NCBI GenBank assembly: GCA_001692895.1
Contig: KV748176.1
Coordinates: 2,418,001-2,482,000 of the forward strand
Length of the DNA: 64,000 nt
Source of the DNA: Cenococcum geophilum 1.58
Taxonomy: Eukaryota; Ascomycota; Dothideomycetes; Gloniales; Gloniaceae
Direction of reading: 5' to 3'
Shown here: positions 32,931-46,800 of the stretch, piece after piece
Position numbering within the stretch: the first letter of the stretch is position 1
Layout: each line of letters starts with the position of its first letter
Position numbers and translations under genes: made by a program
Notes under the pieces: generated by a model
Told to the model about the DNA's origin: nothing
Database searches by the model: none
The model's input: the letters and a program-made list of their open reading frames with translations, nothing else

Positions 32931-35900
32931 GTAGTTCCTAAGTAGTCTTATTATAGCCTATCTACTTTACTTTATACTATATTTCATCGTCTACGTCCTT
33001 ATAATTAACGATCTTTAAAACTTACTATTTGTCTTCCTCTTGTCCTTTATATATATCTACTTTATAAACCGGTAGCTTAATATTTCTATATACTGGCTCT
33101 AGTATTGTAATATACTATATAGGGTAGATCTTTATTCTAGCTAGTAGGTTTAACTTAAATATAACTAGTGAAATTCTCTATTTAATTTTAAAAGGTCCTA
33201 GTCTAACATAGTCTAACTTCTTACTTAGTTATTAACTCTTAAAATTTTTATATAGTAGCTATACTTTATCTCCCTCCTTAAGATCTAGTCCCTTAGATCT
33301 CTTAGCATTATAGTACTTTTTCATTCTTTATTATACCGTCTTAGCTATTTCCGTAAGGTCTATATAAAGATTTATTAAACTCTTTATTCTTTACTTAACT
33401 ATACTATTTATTTTCTTTACTTAATATAGCGATAATAAGGTCCTTAGCTTATATCCATAATTTGCCTTAAATAGTAATATACCTATTCCTTCTTATAGTG
33501 TTATATTATATATAAACTATATAACTGGTAATAGTGATACCTAATTATTCTATATATAATTAATATAATACCTTAAATACTATTCTAGTATCTAATTTAA
33601 TCTTTCCGTTTAACCGTCTATCTATAAATAATATACGGTAGAAGTTACTGCTTAAACTCCTTACTCTACTAAGAACACTTCCTAGAATACTGCTATAAAT
33701 CTTAGATCTCTATTTAATATAATCTTGCTTAATGCTCTATATTTTATAAATACTTCTTTAATATAGATTCTAGTAACATCTTTTGCTAATACTTCTTCTA
33801 AATATGCTATAAAGTATCCCCACTTTATAAGCTTATCTACTATTACTAAGATTGCGTTATAATCTTATCCGGTAATAGGATCTTTTAACTTTAGTAACTT
33901 AATAATAAAGTCCCATAATATAACCTCCTATAGTCTCTCTAGTATTTTAATAGGTTATAGCTCTTTATATAGCTTATACCTTATTAGTTTATTCCTTTAG
34001 TAATCTAGATATTCTTTTATAACTTATCTGGCTAGTCCCTAAATTCTATTAATAATATACTCCTCTTAAAGTCTTAATACTAAGCCTATAGCTCTATTAT
34101 ATCCTTAAGTTAGTCCCTTATAAAATAACTTAATAAACTCCTTTATAATAGATCTCGGTATATATATTACTTCTTAATTTTTATACTACTCTAAGTTTAG
34201 ATCCTCCGTTTATATATCTAGGATCTTTTATATTTAATTACTCTTTAATAATTTATAAATCTGTTTTTTTTATATTGCTATAATTTTTGGATAATTATAC
34301 CTAATTAATCTGTCTATATTTTTTTGTAATAAAGCCCCTAATAGCTTTTCCTTATTTTATAGTTTAGCCTTTTTACTTAGAGCATCTACTTGTGTATTCT
34401 CTGTACCCTTAATATACTAAATCTTAAAATAGTATTCTATAAGTATCTCCGCCTATCTAACCTATCTATAATTAAGTTCTTTTATTATTAGGAACCTTAT
34501 TAGGTTCTTATAATCCGTCTTAACTATAAATAGTTTTTCTATACCTTATAAGAACGATCTCTATTTTTTTAGTACTGTAACTATACCTAATAACTCCTTA
34601 TTATAGATGTTATAGTTCAGTTCTGGTAGTGTTATCTTTTAACTATAGTATGCTACTAGGTATTATCTATCTTTATATTTTTATAGGAAGTACGCTTTTA
34701 GTATATAGTCTAATACATCCGTTTTAACTATTGTCTTTAACTATAGTTAATAGATTTTAAGAACTGGCTCCTAGGTGAATAACTGTTTAATCCTCTTAAA
34801 CAGTTCCTTTTATTCCTCTCTTTATACCTATAGTTCTTCTTTCTTTATTAATCTTGTAAGTGGCTTAATATTCTTTAACTATTAAGCTATAAACCTTCTA
34901 TAGTAATTATAGAACCCTAGAAATAACCTTAATTATATTATATTTTCTAGTTCTTGCTAATTTACTATAGCCTTAATCTTCTTTAGATCTATGCTAAGTT
35001 AGCCTAGTTTAATAATAAAATTTAACGAAATCTGTCTTCCTAGTGAAAAATTCGCATTTCTTAATTACTACTAGCATTTATTCTTCCTATAGTCTCTTTA
35101 AAACCTATTTAATATATTCTCTATATTCTTCCTTACTTATTAAGTAGATAATAATATTATTAAGGTATACTATAATAAATTCGTCTAAGTATTCTCTTAA
35201 TATATTATTAATACGCTTCTAAAACATTACTAGTGCATTTATAAGCCTAAATTGTATAATTAGTGGTTTATATAGTCCTTCCTTTAACCTAAAGGCTGCC
35301 TTTTATTTATTACCTTCCTTAATTCTAATTTAATAGTACGCTTATCTTAGATCTATCTTTATAAAGATTTACATATTACTAATTCTATCTTAAATTTTGC
35401 TAATTAAGGGTAAAGGATACCTATCCTTCCTAGTAATGCTGTTTAACTGTCTATAGTTAATATATAGCCTAAGTTTTCTATTCTTCTTTAGTATAAATAG
35501 TACTAGATATCCCGCTAATAACTATAATAGTCTAATATATCCCTTTTAAAGATTTTCCTAGATAAACTCCTTAAGTGCCTATAACTTTTTTTCTATTAAC
35601 TTATAAGTTAGGTAGAACCTTAAACTTATTTCTAGTTCTAGTTCTATTTTATAGTCCTATACTATATACTCTAACAGCTTTTTACTTTCTAGTAACTATA
35701 GCTTCTTACTATACTTATAGTATCTCTTTAATATATAACTTAATCCTTAATTAGTCTCCTTATATATTGCTCTAACCTAATACTATACTAACTTAGTTTA
35801 TTATTGTATTTTACGTTATTATATATCTCTAATATCAACCTAACCTATAACTTAATTAATCTTTAGATTATATTTCTATAACTAAGGCATTCCTAGTACT

Positions 35901-38899
35901 GCCTTATTATTCCCTAATAGTAATATATTAAAAGACATCTTAATTTATCTTCCTTTAATAGTTATCTAAATTAGTCCTGTTTTAAGATTAATAATGCCTC
36001 CTTTATAGGTTATTAGATCTCCTAAAATTGTTACTAATAGATAAGGGTGCTCTTTTTACCTATATAGTAGCCCTATCCGTTTAACTACTGCTAATAAGAC
36101 ATAGTTCTTTATTACTCTACTATCTACTAATACTTTAAACTACTAATCTTACCATTTAACTCTTAGGTTTAGGTGTTATTCTTAAATTTCTTTAAGGGTT
36201 TAAGGCTCTACTATTGGCTCCCTCTAGTCCTATAGGCCTCTACTTTTTCTAACTATTAGCCGCTTAATCCTATTACACTTAGCTTATTCTTTAGCTAATA
36301 CCTAGTTCACTTTTTGTCTTTAATATACTATAGATAGGTATTCTCTAGATATTTCTACTATTATTATCTATCTAAGCATTCTTCCATAAGGAATCTTCCT
36401 GGTTAGTGTATTAAATTTCCTTTCTCTTAGACTTTTGCTAGATGCCAGCCGTGTATATACTTAGTATTCCTATACTATTATTTATCTATTATCTAGTATA
36501 TCCTTATAGGGTATTTCTAATTTTTTTTCTTTTAGATTCTTATATATCTTATATATATTATCTATATATGCAATCTATAATAGCGTATAGTATGCTAGGT
36601 GCTTTAGGTTAACTCTTAGCTTATCTTTATCTTTAAGTTTAAACCTCTATCGTACTAATCTAAACGTTATAACTTTATTTATAGGTACTAAGACGCGCTT
36701 TTTACTTTTTTAGTCCTTTAATCGTTTCTTTAGATCCTTTAATATTATAATTAAGGCTCCCTTAATATAATTTATTGCTTTTTCCATAATTAGGTAGTCT
36801 TAAATAACTTTTTTGTCTAACTATATATAGAAATCTTCCTATTTATTATTATGTCGTTACTTATACCACTTTTAATATAGCTACTAGAGTGTATACAGTC
36901 TATTTATAAGGAAGTATCTTCTTATTACTACGTTATAACAGCCCTTTATATATTGTTCTTTAAACCTAGTAAGAATCCCTAGATCCTCTTCGTTTTCTAA
37001 TTTAATAAGCTACTTAGTTCTTAGTATGCCTATTCTTAGCCTATTAGTAATTCTTTATACTAGTGCTCTATCCTTTATACGTCCTAATATACTAAATCTT
37101 ATATCTAGTTTCTTTTCTTACTATATAATAATTCTTGCTCTAAACTCTTCTATAGTTTCTTATTATTTATATTTTATAATTAGATCCTTAAAGTTCTCTT
37201 ACTTCTTAATTGCTATATTAATTTTTTAATCTTTAGTCTAAACGTCTTGTTTAACTAGTAAGTCCTTTAGGTCTATATATCTATCTCCTAATCTAACTGC
37301 TATTTATATTATAGATTCTTTAATCTATAAAGAAGCTCCTTACCTCTTACTTATAGGTGTCTTAATTCGCACTCCAAATTCTTAATCCCTTAGATTCTTT
37401 AATTCTAAGCTTACTTCTAACTTAAGCTTAGCTCTAGCCTTAGTTTAACTAGGCTTTACTAGTATTCTTATCTTATCTTAAGAATCTTAAATCTTACTTA
37501 TCTCGTCTTAAGAATTTTATACCATTAGGAATACTTATCCCGTACTTATTTATATATATTTAAACTAAGCTATTACTCTACTCTATTAGTTTGCGTCCGT
37601 TATAGGTCTTTAAGCTTACCTTATCTTATCTTAAGAATTTTAGTTATCTTTTATCTCGTCTTAAGAATCTTAAGCCTTTAGCCTTTTACCTTTATTAAGT
37701 GGTAAGCTAGTACTAGCAGTTGTCTGCTTACTTAATTGTCTTTAGATATTACTCCTTCTATTTTATAAAGCAATAGATGCCGTATCTAATGGTATTATAA
37801 TACCTGTTACTAAACCTTACTTTATAGCGGTCTTAGTCTCTACTTTTATTACATTATTAAGGTTTAGATACCCCTAGTTAGTTCCCTTACTATTCTTATT
37901 GCTATTAATTAATAAGTACTCCAACTCTATTATTATTATTACTAATTATTATCCGTACGTTACTATAATATCTTAATTTAGCTTATAAAGTTAATCCTAT
38001 TCTTTATCTAACTCTTTAATTTCTTTAAGTCCTTTTAACTCTAGCTCTTATAGCTAATAGCTTGTACTATACTTAGCGTCTTTATAAATTTAATATACGT
38101 TATTATAATAAAACGCAAAACTTTTAATTAAATATTCTTTTGTTCCTTACAGTATACTATTATCCCTCTATATATATATATTATATACTATTAGTCTAGT
38201 TCCCTTTACTATATAATAACTCTAACCACCTCTATAGTCTCTAGTAAAATAACCCTATTTTCCGTAATTTATATAAGCTCTTTTTTTAAACTATTGCTTT
38301 TATTATAGAGTCTGTTTAAATATCTTCTACTACTAAGATCCTTAGTTTAGCCTATGCTCCTTAGTCCTATAATTATTTAATCCTTAACCTCTAGGTTTCT
38401 ATAGTTTCTTACTTTATCTCTTATAGGTTTTTTTAGTACTACTTAGGTCTATTAACTCTACGCTATACTATAGTTTCTAACTTAGCTTTAATTGTTATAT
38501 ACTTTATATCTTATATAACTATAGAACTCTATCTTAGCCCCTCTTAGCCTATTCCCTTTAGAAGATCCTATTATTAATCTTAATTACTTAATCTATTAAT
38601 TTCCTTAGGGTGTTTATATCTTCTATTAAAATAATTATGTCCTAGACTTTAACCTTAAGTCCCTATTTATACTATACTATAAGCGCCCTATTATTCTATT
38701 TAACCTATATAGTAAGTATTTAAAACTATATTATATACTTAATTACTAAAGTTTACTATATTAGGTTCTAAAGCTTTTTCTTTACTATAACTATTACTTC
38801 TAGGTCCCTAAATATCTATATTAATTATTTTATAAATCCTACCTAGCTAAAAAATATATATCGTACCTTTTAATTAGTAGTAGTTATTCTATTAGTCTA

Positions 38900-39150
38900 A
38901 AAGTTTGTAATACTAGCGCGTCCATAGGCTTGTTACGGCAGCAGTGGTTCCCAAGGAGGTCAAACAGTAAGGTAGTAGAGCACCACAGGCGACTTGCAGG
39001 CGCTAAGCAGGCGAGTCCCAAAAGGCGGGGAGATGGATCACGGGGTTTTCTCATTTTTCTTAAATAGAGTTTTCTCCCCACATGTAAATAAGGAGTAGTC
39101 CGCGTGGGCCCAGTAGGGATCCGAATCGGACGTCAAGCAATGAATTATTA
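38900..39150. mobile_element. GC-rich insertion in Gypsy-I with 16-bp target duplication
   Basis: 251 bp of normal composition inside AT-rich gag. The 16-bp sequence TTATTCTATTAGTCTA stands on both sides (38884-38899 and 39151-39166), and removal of the insertion restores the alignment with Gypsy-G. One end carries an ATT-type short repeat. A long variable duplication and simple-repeat tail suggest a SINE or other element moved by a non-LTR machinery. No coding motif; the 65-codon open frame at 38884-39081 (minus) is probably accidental. Confidence 0.7.
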
Positions 39151-39584
39151 TTATTCTATTAGTCTATATTTCTATTAAGTAGGGTTTAAACTATTTAAGT
39201 GCCTAACCTAATAGAAATAGTCCTGCGTAGGCTATCTAATCTATTATTATAGCTAACTTAGCCCCTTTTTATATAACTTTAAAATATATTTACGTTAGGA
39301 ATCCTTTAAGCTTTAATCTCTCTCCTAAGAATTATTTAATTAAAGGTAACTTAACCTTTACTGCTCTAATCCCATTAAGTCTTTCTTTAAGTATTTAGTT
39401 GTTCTTATTTAACCTATTAATAATTTCCTATAACTGCCTAACCGTAACTAGTTATAAGTTAGTATCTTATATACTTATATCTCCACTTAACCTTAAAGTA
39501 GTTACTGCCGTTAACGGCGTTATAGTAGCTGCTTTTGGTGGTATATTATTTGACTTCTTAAAACTATAACCGTAGTAGTGATTA

Positions 39585-40004
39585 TATAACGGAGCCTTAT
39601 AGTAAGAACTACGGTAGACTTGTTAATAGGCTAGGTATATAGGTATTACCAGAAGTTAATAATATAATAATAACTAGTAGAGTAATTGCCTAATAGATTA
39701 ACTCTAATTATATTCTAAGAATTACTACGAGGAAGGAACTATCTAGGTAGGGACTAAGGGTCCTTAAATACACAACCGTACTTCTAAGAAAGTCGTTACT
39801 CTGTCTGCTCTATCTGCTCTATTCGCTCTATTATAGATCTTGTAGATTATATAGATTATATAGATTATATTACGTGACTCTGCTTACTATTCCTTGTTAT
39901 ATAGTTCTACGGGTTCCATCCTAAACTGTGCTTATATTAACCAACTAGCTTCTTCCAACTCCTCTCTAAGTAGTCGTAATATCGTACTTAAAGCGTCCGT
40001 AATA
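39585..40004 (-). repeat. Gypsy-I 5' LTR
   Basis: 420 bp, same ends as the 3' LTR. Followed on the right by target duplication CTGCC and then by Gypsy-G pol sequence. Confidence 0.85.
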
Positions 40005-43000
40005 CTGCCTATACCTCTTAGATCTTTTATATTTATTTACTCTCTAGTAATTTATAAATCTTTTCTTCTTATATTGCTGTAATCTTTGGATAATTATATC
40101 TAATTAATCCGTCTATATCTTTTCGCAGTAAAGCCCCTAATGGCTTTTTATCATTTTATAGTTTAGCCTTCCTACTTAGAGCGTCTGCTTGTGTATTATC
40201 TATACCCTTAGTATACTAAATCTTAAAATGGTATTCTATAAGCATTTCTACCTATCTAACTTATCTTTAGTTAAGTTCTTTTATTATTAGGAACCCCGTT
40301 AGGTTTTTATAATCTGTTTTAATTATAAATAGTTTCTCTATACCTTATAAAAATGCTCTCTATTCCTATAGCGCTATAACTATACCTAATAACTCCTTAT
40401 TATAGATGTTATAGTTTAGTTCTAGTAGTATTATCTTCCGACTATAGTATGCTACTAGGTACTATCCATCCTTATATTTTTATAGGAAGTATACTCCTAG
40501 TGCAAAGTCTAATATATTTGTTTCAACCACTATCTCTAACTTTAGTTAGTAGATCTTAAGGATTAGGTCCTAAGTAAACAACTCCTTAACCTCTTTAAAC
40601 AATCTCTTATACTCCTTTCCCTATATCTAAGGGTCCTCTTTCTTAGTTAACCTTATAAATAACTTAATATTCTCTAACTATTAAGCTATAAACCTTCTGC
40701 AGTAATTGCAAAACCCTAAGAATAACCTTAACTATATTACATTCTCTAGTTCCTACTAATTCACTATAGCCTTAATCTTCTTTAGATCTATACTAAGTTA
40801 GCCTAGTTTAATAATAAATCTAATAAAATCTATCTTCCTAGTAAAGAACTCGTATTTCTTAATTATTACTAGCATCTATTCTTTATATAGTCTCTTTAAA
40901 ACCCATTTAACGTGTTCTCTATATTCTTTCTCGCTTATTAAGTAGATAATAATATTGTTAAGGTATACTATAACAAATTCATCCAAGTATTCTCTTAATA
41001 TATTGTTAATACGCTTCTGGAACATTACTAGTGCGTTTATAAGCCCGAATTGTATAACTAATAGCTTATATAGTCCTTCCTTTAACCTAAAGGCTGCCTT
41101 TTATTCGTTGCCTTCCTTAATTCTAAGCTAATAATATACCTACCTTAGATCTATCTTTGTAAAGATTTATATATTACNNATCCTGTCTTAGATTTTGCTA
41201 ATTAAGGGTAAAGGATACCTATCCTTTCTGGTGATATTGTTTAACTGTCTATAGTTAATGCATAGTCTTAGTTTTCTATTTTTCTTTAGTACGAATAGTA
41301 CTGGATATTCTACTAATAACTGCGATAGTCTAATATATCCCTTTTATAAGTTTTCCTAGATAAACTCTTTAAGTGCTCTACCTTCCTCTTTAATAAGCTT
41401 ATAAATTGGAAAGAACCTTAGACTTATTTCTAGTTTTAGTTCTATCTTATAGTCCTATGCTATATAATCTAATAGTTTTTTACTTTCTAGTGACCATAGT
41501 TTTTTACCATATTTGTGGTATTGCTTTAGTATATAACTTAATCCTTAATTGGTCTCTTTATATATCGCTCCAACTTAGTACTATACTATCTTGGTTTGTT
41601 ATTGCATCTTATAGCGTTAAGTATCTCTAATATCGACCTAACCTATAACCCAATTAATCTTTAGATTGTATTCCTGTAACTAAGGTATCCCTAGTATCGC
41701 CTTATCCTTTCCTAATAGTAGGATATTAAAAGACATCTTAATTTATCTCCCTTTAATAGTTAACTAAATAGGTCCTATTTTAAGGTTGATGATACCTCCT
41801 CTATAGGCTATCGCATCTCCTAAAATTATAACTAATAGATAAGGATGCTCCTTTTGTCTATATAGTAGCCCCATCCTTTTAACTATTATTGGCGAGATAT
41901 AGTTCCTTATCGCCCTACTATCTATTAGTGCCTTAAACTATTAATCTTACCATTTAACTTATAAATTTAGGTGTTGTCCTTAAATTCCTTTAAGGGTCTA
42001 AGGTTTTACCACTAATTCCCTCTAGTCCCGTAGGCCTCCACTTTTCCTAACTATTAGCTACTAGATTTTATTTATACTTAGTCTAACTTAGGCTAATACT
42101 TAGTTTGCTTCTTTTCTTTAATATACTATAGACAGGTGTTTTCTGGATATTCCCACCATTGTCGTCTATCTAGGCATTCTTCTGTAAGGAATCTTCCTGG
42201 CTAAAGTATTAAGTCCCCTTATTCTTGAACTTCTACTAGGTGCTAACTATATATATACTTAGCATTTTGGTATTTTGCCTTATCCGGTGCCTAATATATC
42301 CTTACTAGATACTTCCGGTTTTTATCTTTTAGTGCTCTATATATATTGCACGTATTATCTATATATACTATCCATAATAGTGTATAATATACCTAGTATT
42401 TTAGGTTAACTCTTAGCTCGTCTTTGTCCTTAAGTTTAAACCTATATTGCGTTAATCTGAGTATTATAACTTTATTCGCAGGTATTAAAATTTACCTTTT
42501 ACTTCTCTAGTCCTCTAATTGCTCCTTTAGATCCTTTAATGTTATAATTAAAGCTCCTATAATATAAGTTATTACTTTTTCCGTAATTAGTTGGTTTTAG
42601 ATAACTTTTTCGTCTAGCCACATATAGAAATCTTCCCACTTATTATTGTGTCTTTGCCTATACCACTTTTAATACAGTTTTTTAAGTATATACGGTCTAT
42701 CCGTAAGAAAGTATCTCCTTATTACTATATTGTGATAGCCTTTTATATATCGTTCCTTAAATCTAGTTAAAATCCCTAGATCCTCTTCTTATTCTAGTTT
42801 AGTAAGCCACTTAGCCCTTAGTGTGCCTGTTCTTGACCTATTAGTAATTTTTTATACTAGCGCTCTATCCCTTATACGTCCTAATATACTAAATCTCTTA
42901 TCTAGTTTCTATTCTTACTATGCGGTAATTCTTGCTTTAAATTTATCTATAGTTTCTTTTCGTTCGCGTCTTATAAGCGGATCCTTAAAGTTATCTTACT

Positions 43001-43441
43001 TCTTAATCTTAGTATTAACTTTTTAATCTTTAGGCTAAATACTACGTTCCCCTAGTAAGTCCTCTAGGTCTATATATTTGTCTCCTAGCCTAACTACTGT
43101 TTATATTGCGGATTCTCTAATCCATAACGGAGTCTCTTACTCCCTGCCTATGGGTGCCTTTATTTGTTTTTTAAATTCTTAGTTCCCTAGGATCCTTAAT
43201 CCTAAGCTTACTTCTCTCTTAAGCTGCGCTCTAGCCTTAGTCTAACTAGGCTTTTAGGGTGTTCTTATCTCGTCTTAAGAATCTTAAATCTCACTTATCT
43301 CGTTTTAAGAGTCTTGTGCCATTAGGAACTCTTATCCCAAGCTTATTTTTATATCTTTAAACTAAGCTATTGCTCTATTCTATCGGTTTTCGTCCGTTAT
43401 AGGTCCTTAAGCTATCCTTATCCTTTCTTTAGAATCTTAGA

Positions 43442-43861
43442 TATTATAAACGCTTTAAGTACGATGTTACGACTACTTGGAGAAGAGTTGGAAGAAGCTA
43501 GTTAGTTAATATAAGCACGGTTTAGGATGGAACCCGTGGAACCATATAACGAAGAATGGTAAGCGAGTTATATAATGTTATACGCAGTATACGCAGTGTA
43601 TGCGGTATACAATACGTATAATATGTATAATACGTATATCACGTATAAGGAGGATTTTATAGGAGTATAGTTGTGTATTTAAGGACCTGTAGTCCCTACC
43701 TAGATAGTTCCTTCCTTATAGTAATTCTTAGAATATAATTAGAGTTAATCTATTAGGCAACTACTCCACTAGTTATTATTACGTTATTAACTTCCGGTAA
43801 TACCTATATACCTAGCCTATTAATAAGTCTATCGTAGTTCTTGCTATAAGGCTCTATTATA
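43442..43861 (+). repeat. Gypsy-C 5' LTR
   Basis: 420 bp, TATTATAAACGC...CTCTATTATA. Its middle contains a run of GTATAC/CGCAGTAT-type short repeats not found in the other LTR types. Confidence 0.85.
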
Positions 43862-46800
43862 TAATTACTACCACAGTTACAGTTTTAAGAAGTTAAATAA
43901 TATGCCACTAAAAGTAGCTACCATAATGCTATTAACGGCAGTAACTACTTTAAGGTTAAGTGGAGATATAAGTATATAAGATACTAACTTATAACTAGTT
44001 ACGGTTGGATAGTTATAGGAAATTATTAATAGGTTAAATAAGAATAACTAAATATTTAAAGAAAGACTTAATGGGATCGGAGCAGTAAAGGTTAAGTTAC
44101 TTTTAATTAAACAATTCTTAGGTAAAAGATTAAAGCTTAAAGGATTCCTAATATAAATACATTTTAAAGTTATATAGGAAGGGGCTAAGTTAGCTATAAT
44201 AATAGATTAGGTAGCCTATATAGGACTATTCCTATTAGGTTAGGCACTTAAATAGTTTAAACCCTACTTAACGGAAATATAGACTAATAGAATAACTACT
44301 ACTAATTAAGAGGTATAATTTATGTTTTTTAGCTAGGTAGGATTCGCGGAATAATTAATATAGATATTTAGGGACCTGGAAGTAATAACTATAATAAAGA
44401 GAAAGCTTTAGGACCTAATATAGTAAACTTTAGTAATTAAGTATATAATATAGTTTTAAATACTTGCTATATAGGTTAAATAGAATAATAAGGCGCTTAT
44501 AGCACAGTATAAACAGGGACTTAAGGCTAAAGTTTAGAACGTAATTATTCTAATAGAAGATGCGGACACCCTAAGGGAATTAATAGATTAAGTGATTAAG
44601 ATTAATAATAGGATCTTCTAAAGGGAATAGGCTAAGAGAGGCTAAAATAGAGTTCTATAGTTATATAAGACGTAGAGTACGCAATAACTAAAGTTAAATT
44701 AGAAATTATAATATAGCGCAAAGCTAATAGACCTAAGTGGTACTAGAGAAACCTATAAAAGATAGAGTAAGAAACTATAGAAACCTAGAGGTTAAGGATT
44801 AAGTAATTATAGGACTAAAGAGTATAGGCTAAACTAAGGATTTTAGTAGCAGAAGATATTTAAGCGGACTTTATAGTAAAAGTAATAGTTTAAAGATAGA
44901 GCTTATATAAATTATAGAAAATAGGGTTATTTCGCTAGAGACTATAAAAGTAGTTAGAGTTATTATATAGTAAAGGGAACTAGACTAGTAGTATGTAACA
45001 TATATATATAAAGGGATAATAGTATACTATAAGGAATAAAAAAATATTTAATTAAAAGTTTTGCGTTTTATTATAATAATATATACTAAATTTATAAAGA
45101 TACTAAGTATAGTGCAAGCTATTGGCTATAAGAGCCAGAGTTAAGAGGATTTAAAGGAACTAAAGAGTTAGATAAAGAATAAGATCGACTCTATAAGCTA
45201 AATTAAAATATTATAGTAATATACAGATAATAATTAGCAATAATAATAATAAAGTTAGAGTACTTATTAATTAATAGTAATAAGGATAGTAAAGAAACTA
45301 ACTAGGGGTATCTAAACCTTAATAATGTAATAGAAGTAGAGACTAAGACCGCTATAGAGTAAGGTTTAGTAATGGGTATTATAATACCGTTAGATATAGT
45401 ATCTATCGCTTTATAAGATAAAAGGAGTAATATTTAGAGACAATTAAGTAAGTAGATAACTACTAGTGCTAGCTTACCACTTAATAAAGGTAAAAGGCTG
45501 GGGGCTTGGGATTCTTGGGGTGAGGTAGGGGACAACTAAAATTCTTAAGAAAAGATAAGGTATACTTAAGGACCTATAATAGACGCAAACTAATAAAGTA
45601 GGGTAGTAGCTTAGTTTAAGAATATATAAATAAGCTTAGGATAAGTGTTCCTAATAGCATAAGATTCTTAAAATAAGATAAGTAAGATTTAAAACTCTTA
45701 AGATAAGATAAGAACACTAGTAAAGCCTAGTTGGACTAAGGCTAGAGCTAAGCTTAAGTTAGAAGTAAGCTTAGGATTAAAGAATCTAAGGGGTTAAGAG
45801 TTTGGAGTATAAATAAGGACACCCATAAGTAAGAAGTAAGCGGCTTCGCTATAGATTAGAGAATCTATAATATAAACAGCAGTTAGATTAGGAGATAGAT
45901 ATATAGACCTAAAGGACTTACTAGTTAAACAAGATATTTAGACTAAAAATTAAGAGTTTAATACCAAGATTAAAAAGTAAAAAGACTTTAAGGATCTACT
46001 TATAAGACGCGAAAAGAAAAAAACTATAGAGAAATTTAGGGCAAGAATTACCTTATAGTAAGAAAAGAAACTAGATAAGAGATTTAGCATATTAGGATGT
46101 ATAAAGGACAGAGCACTAGTATAAAGAATTACTAATAGGCTAAGAATAGGCACACTAAGAACTAAGTGGCTTACTAAATTAGAAAATGAAGAGGATCTAG
46201 GGATTCCTACTAGGTTTAAAGAACAATATATAAAAGGCTATTATAATATAGTAATAAGGAGATACTTCCTTACGGATAGACCGTATATACTTTAACAGCT
46301 ATACTAAAGTAGTATAGGCAACGACATAATAACGAGTAGGAAGATTTCTATATATAGTTAAATAAGAAAGTTATCTAAGACCACCTAATTACGGAAAAAG
46401 TAATAAATTATATTAAGGAAGTCTTAATTATAATATTAAAGAATCTAGAGGAATAATTAGAGGACTAGAGAAATAAAAGGCGCGTCTTAGTACCTATAAA
46501 TAAAGTTATAACGTTTAGATTAGTGCGATAAAGGTTTAAACTTAAGGATAAAGATAAGCTAAGGGTTAACCTAAAGCACCTAGTATACTATATGCTATTA
46601 TAGATTGCATATATAGACAATATATATAAAATATATAAGAATCCAAAAGAAAAGAACCGGAAATACCCTATAAGGATATACTAGATAATAGATAAATAAT
46701 AGTATAGAAATGCTAAATATATATATAGATAGCATTTAGCAGAAGTCTAAGAGAAAGAAGATTTAATACTTTAACTAGGAAGATTCCTTATAGAAAAATG

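Larger units (their letters stand above)
31721..40004 (-). mobile_element. Gypsy-I, nested in Gypsy-G
   Basis: 8284 bp, minus strand, flanked by target duplication CTGCC (31716-31720 and 40005-40009). LTRs at 31721-32131 and 39585-40004. A polypurine tract (on minus AGGAGGGAGATAG) abuts the 3' LTR. Gag starts near 39550, with its ATG decayed to ATA; reverse transcriptase with the IVYLNNIIIY-type box near 35140-35190; integrase around 33670-34200. A GC-rich insertion lies at 38900-39150. Between pol and the 3' LTR is an antisense reading frame shared with C and D. Many RIP-type stops. Confidence 0.85.

Noticed and set aside
38884-39150. tRNA-derived SINE with a B box (GATTCGGATCC on the minus strand)
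   Set aside because: The B-box-like sequence is only ~25 bp from the insert end, leaving no room for an A box; origin of the insert was left open.
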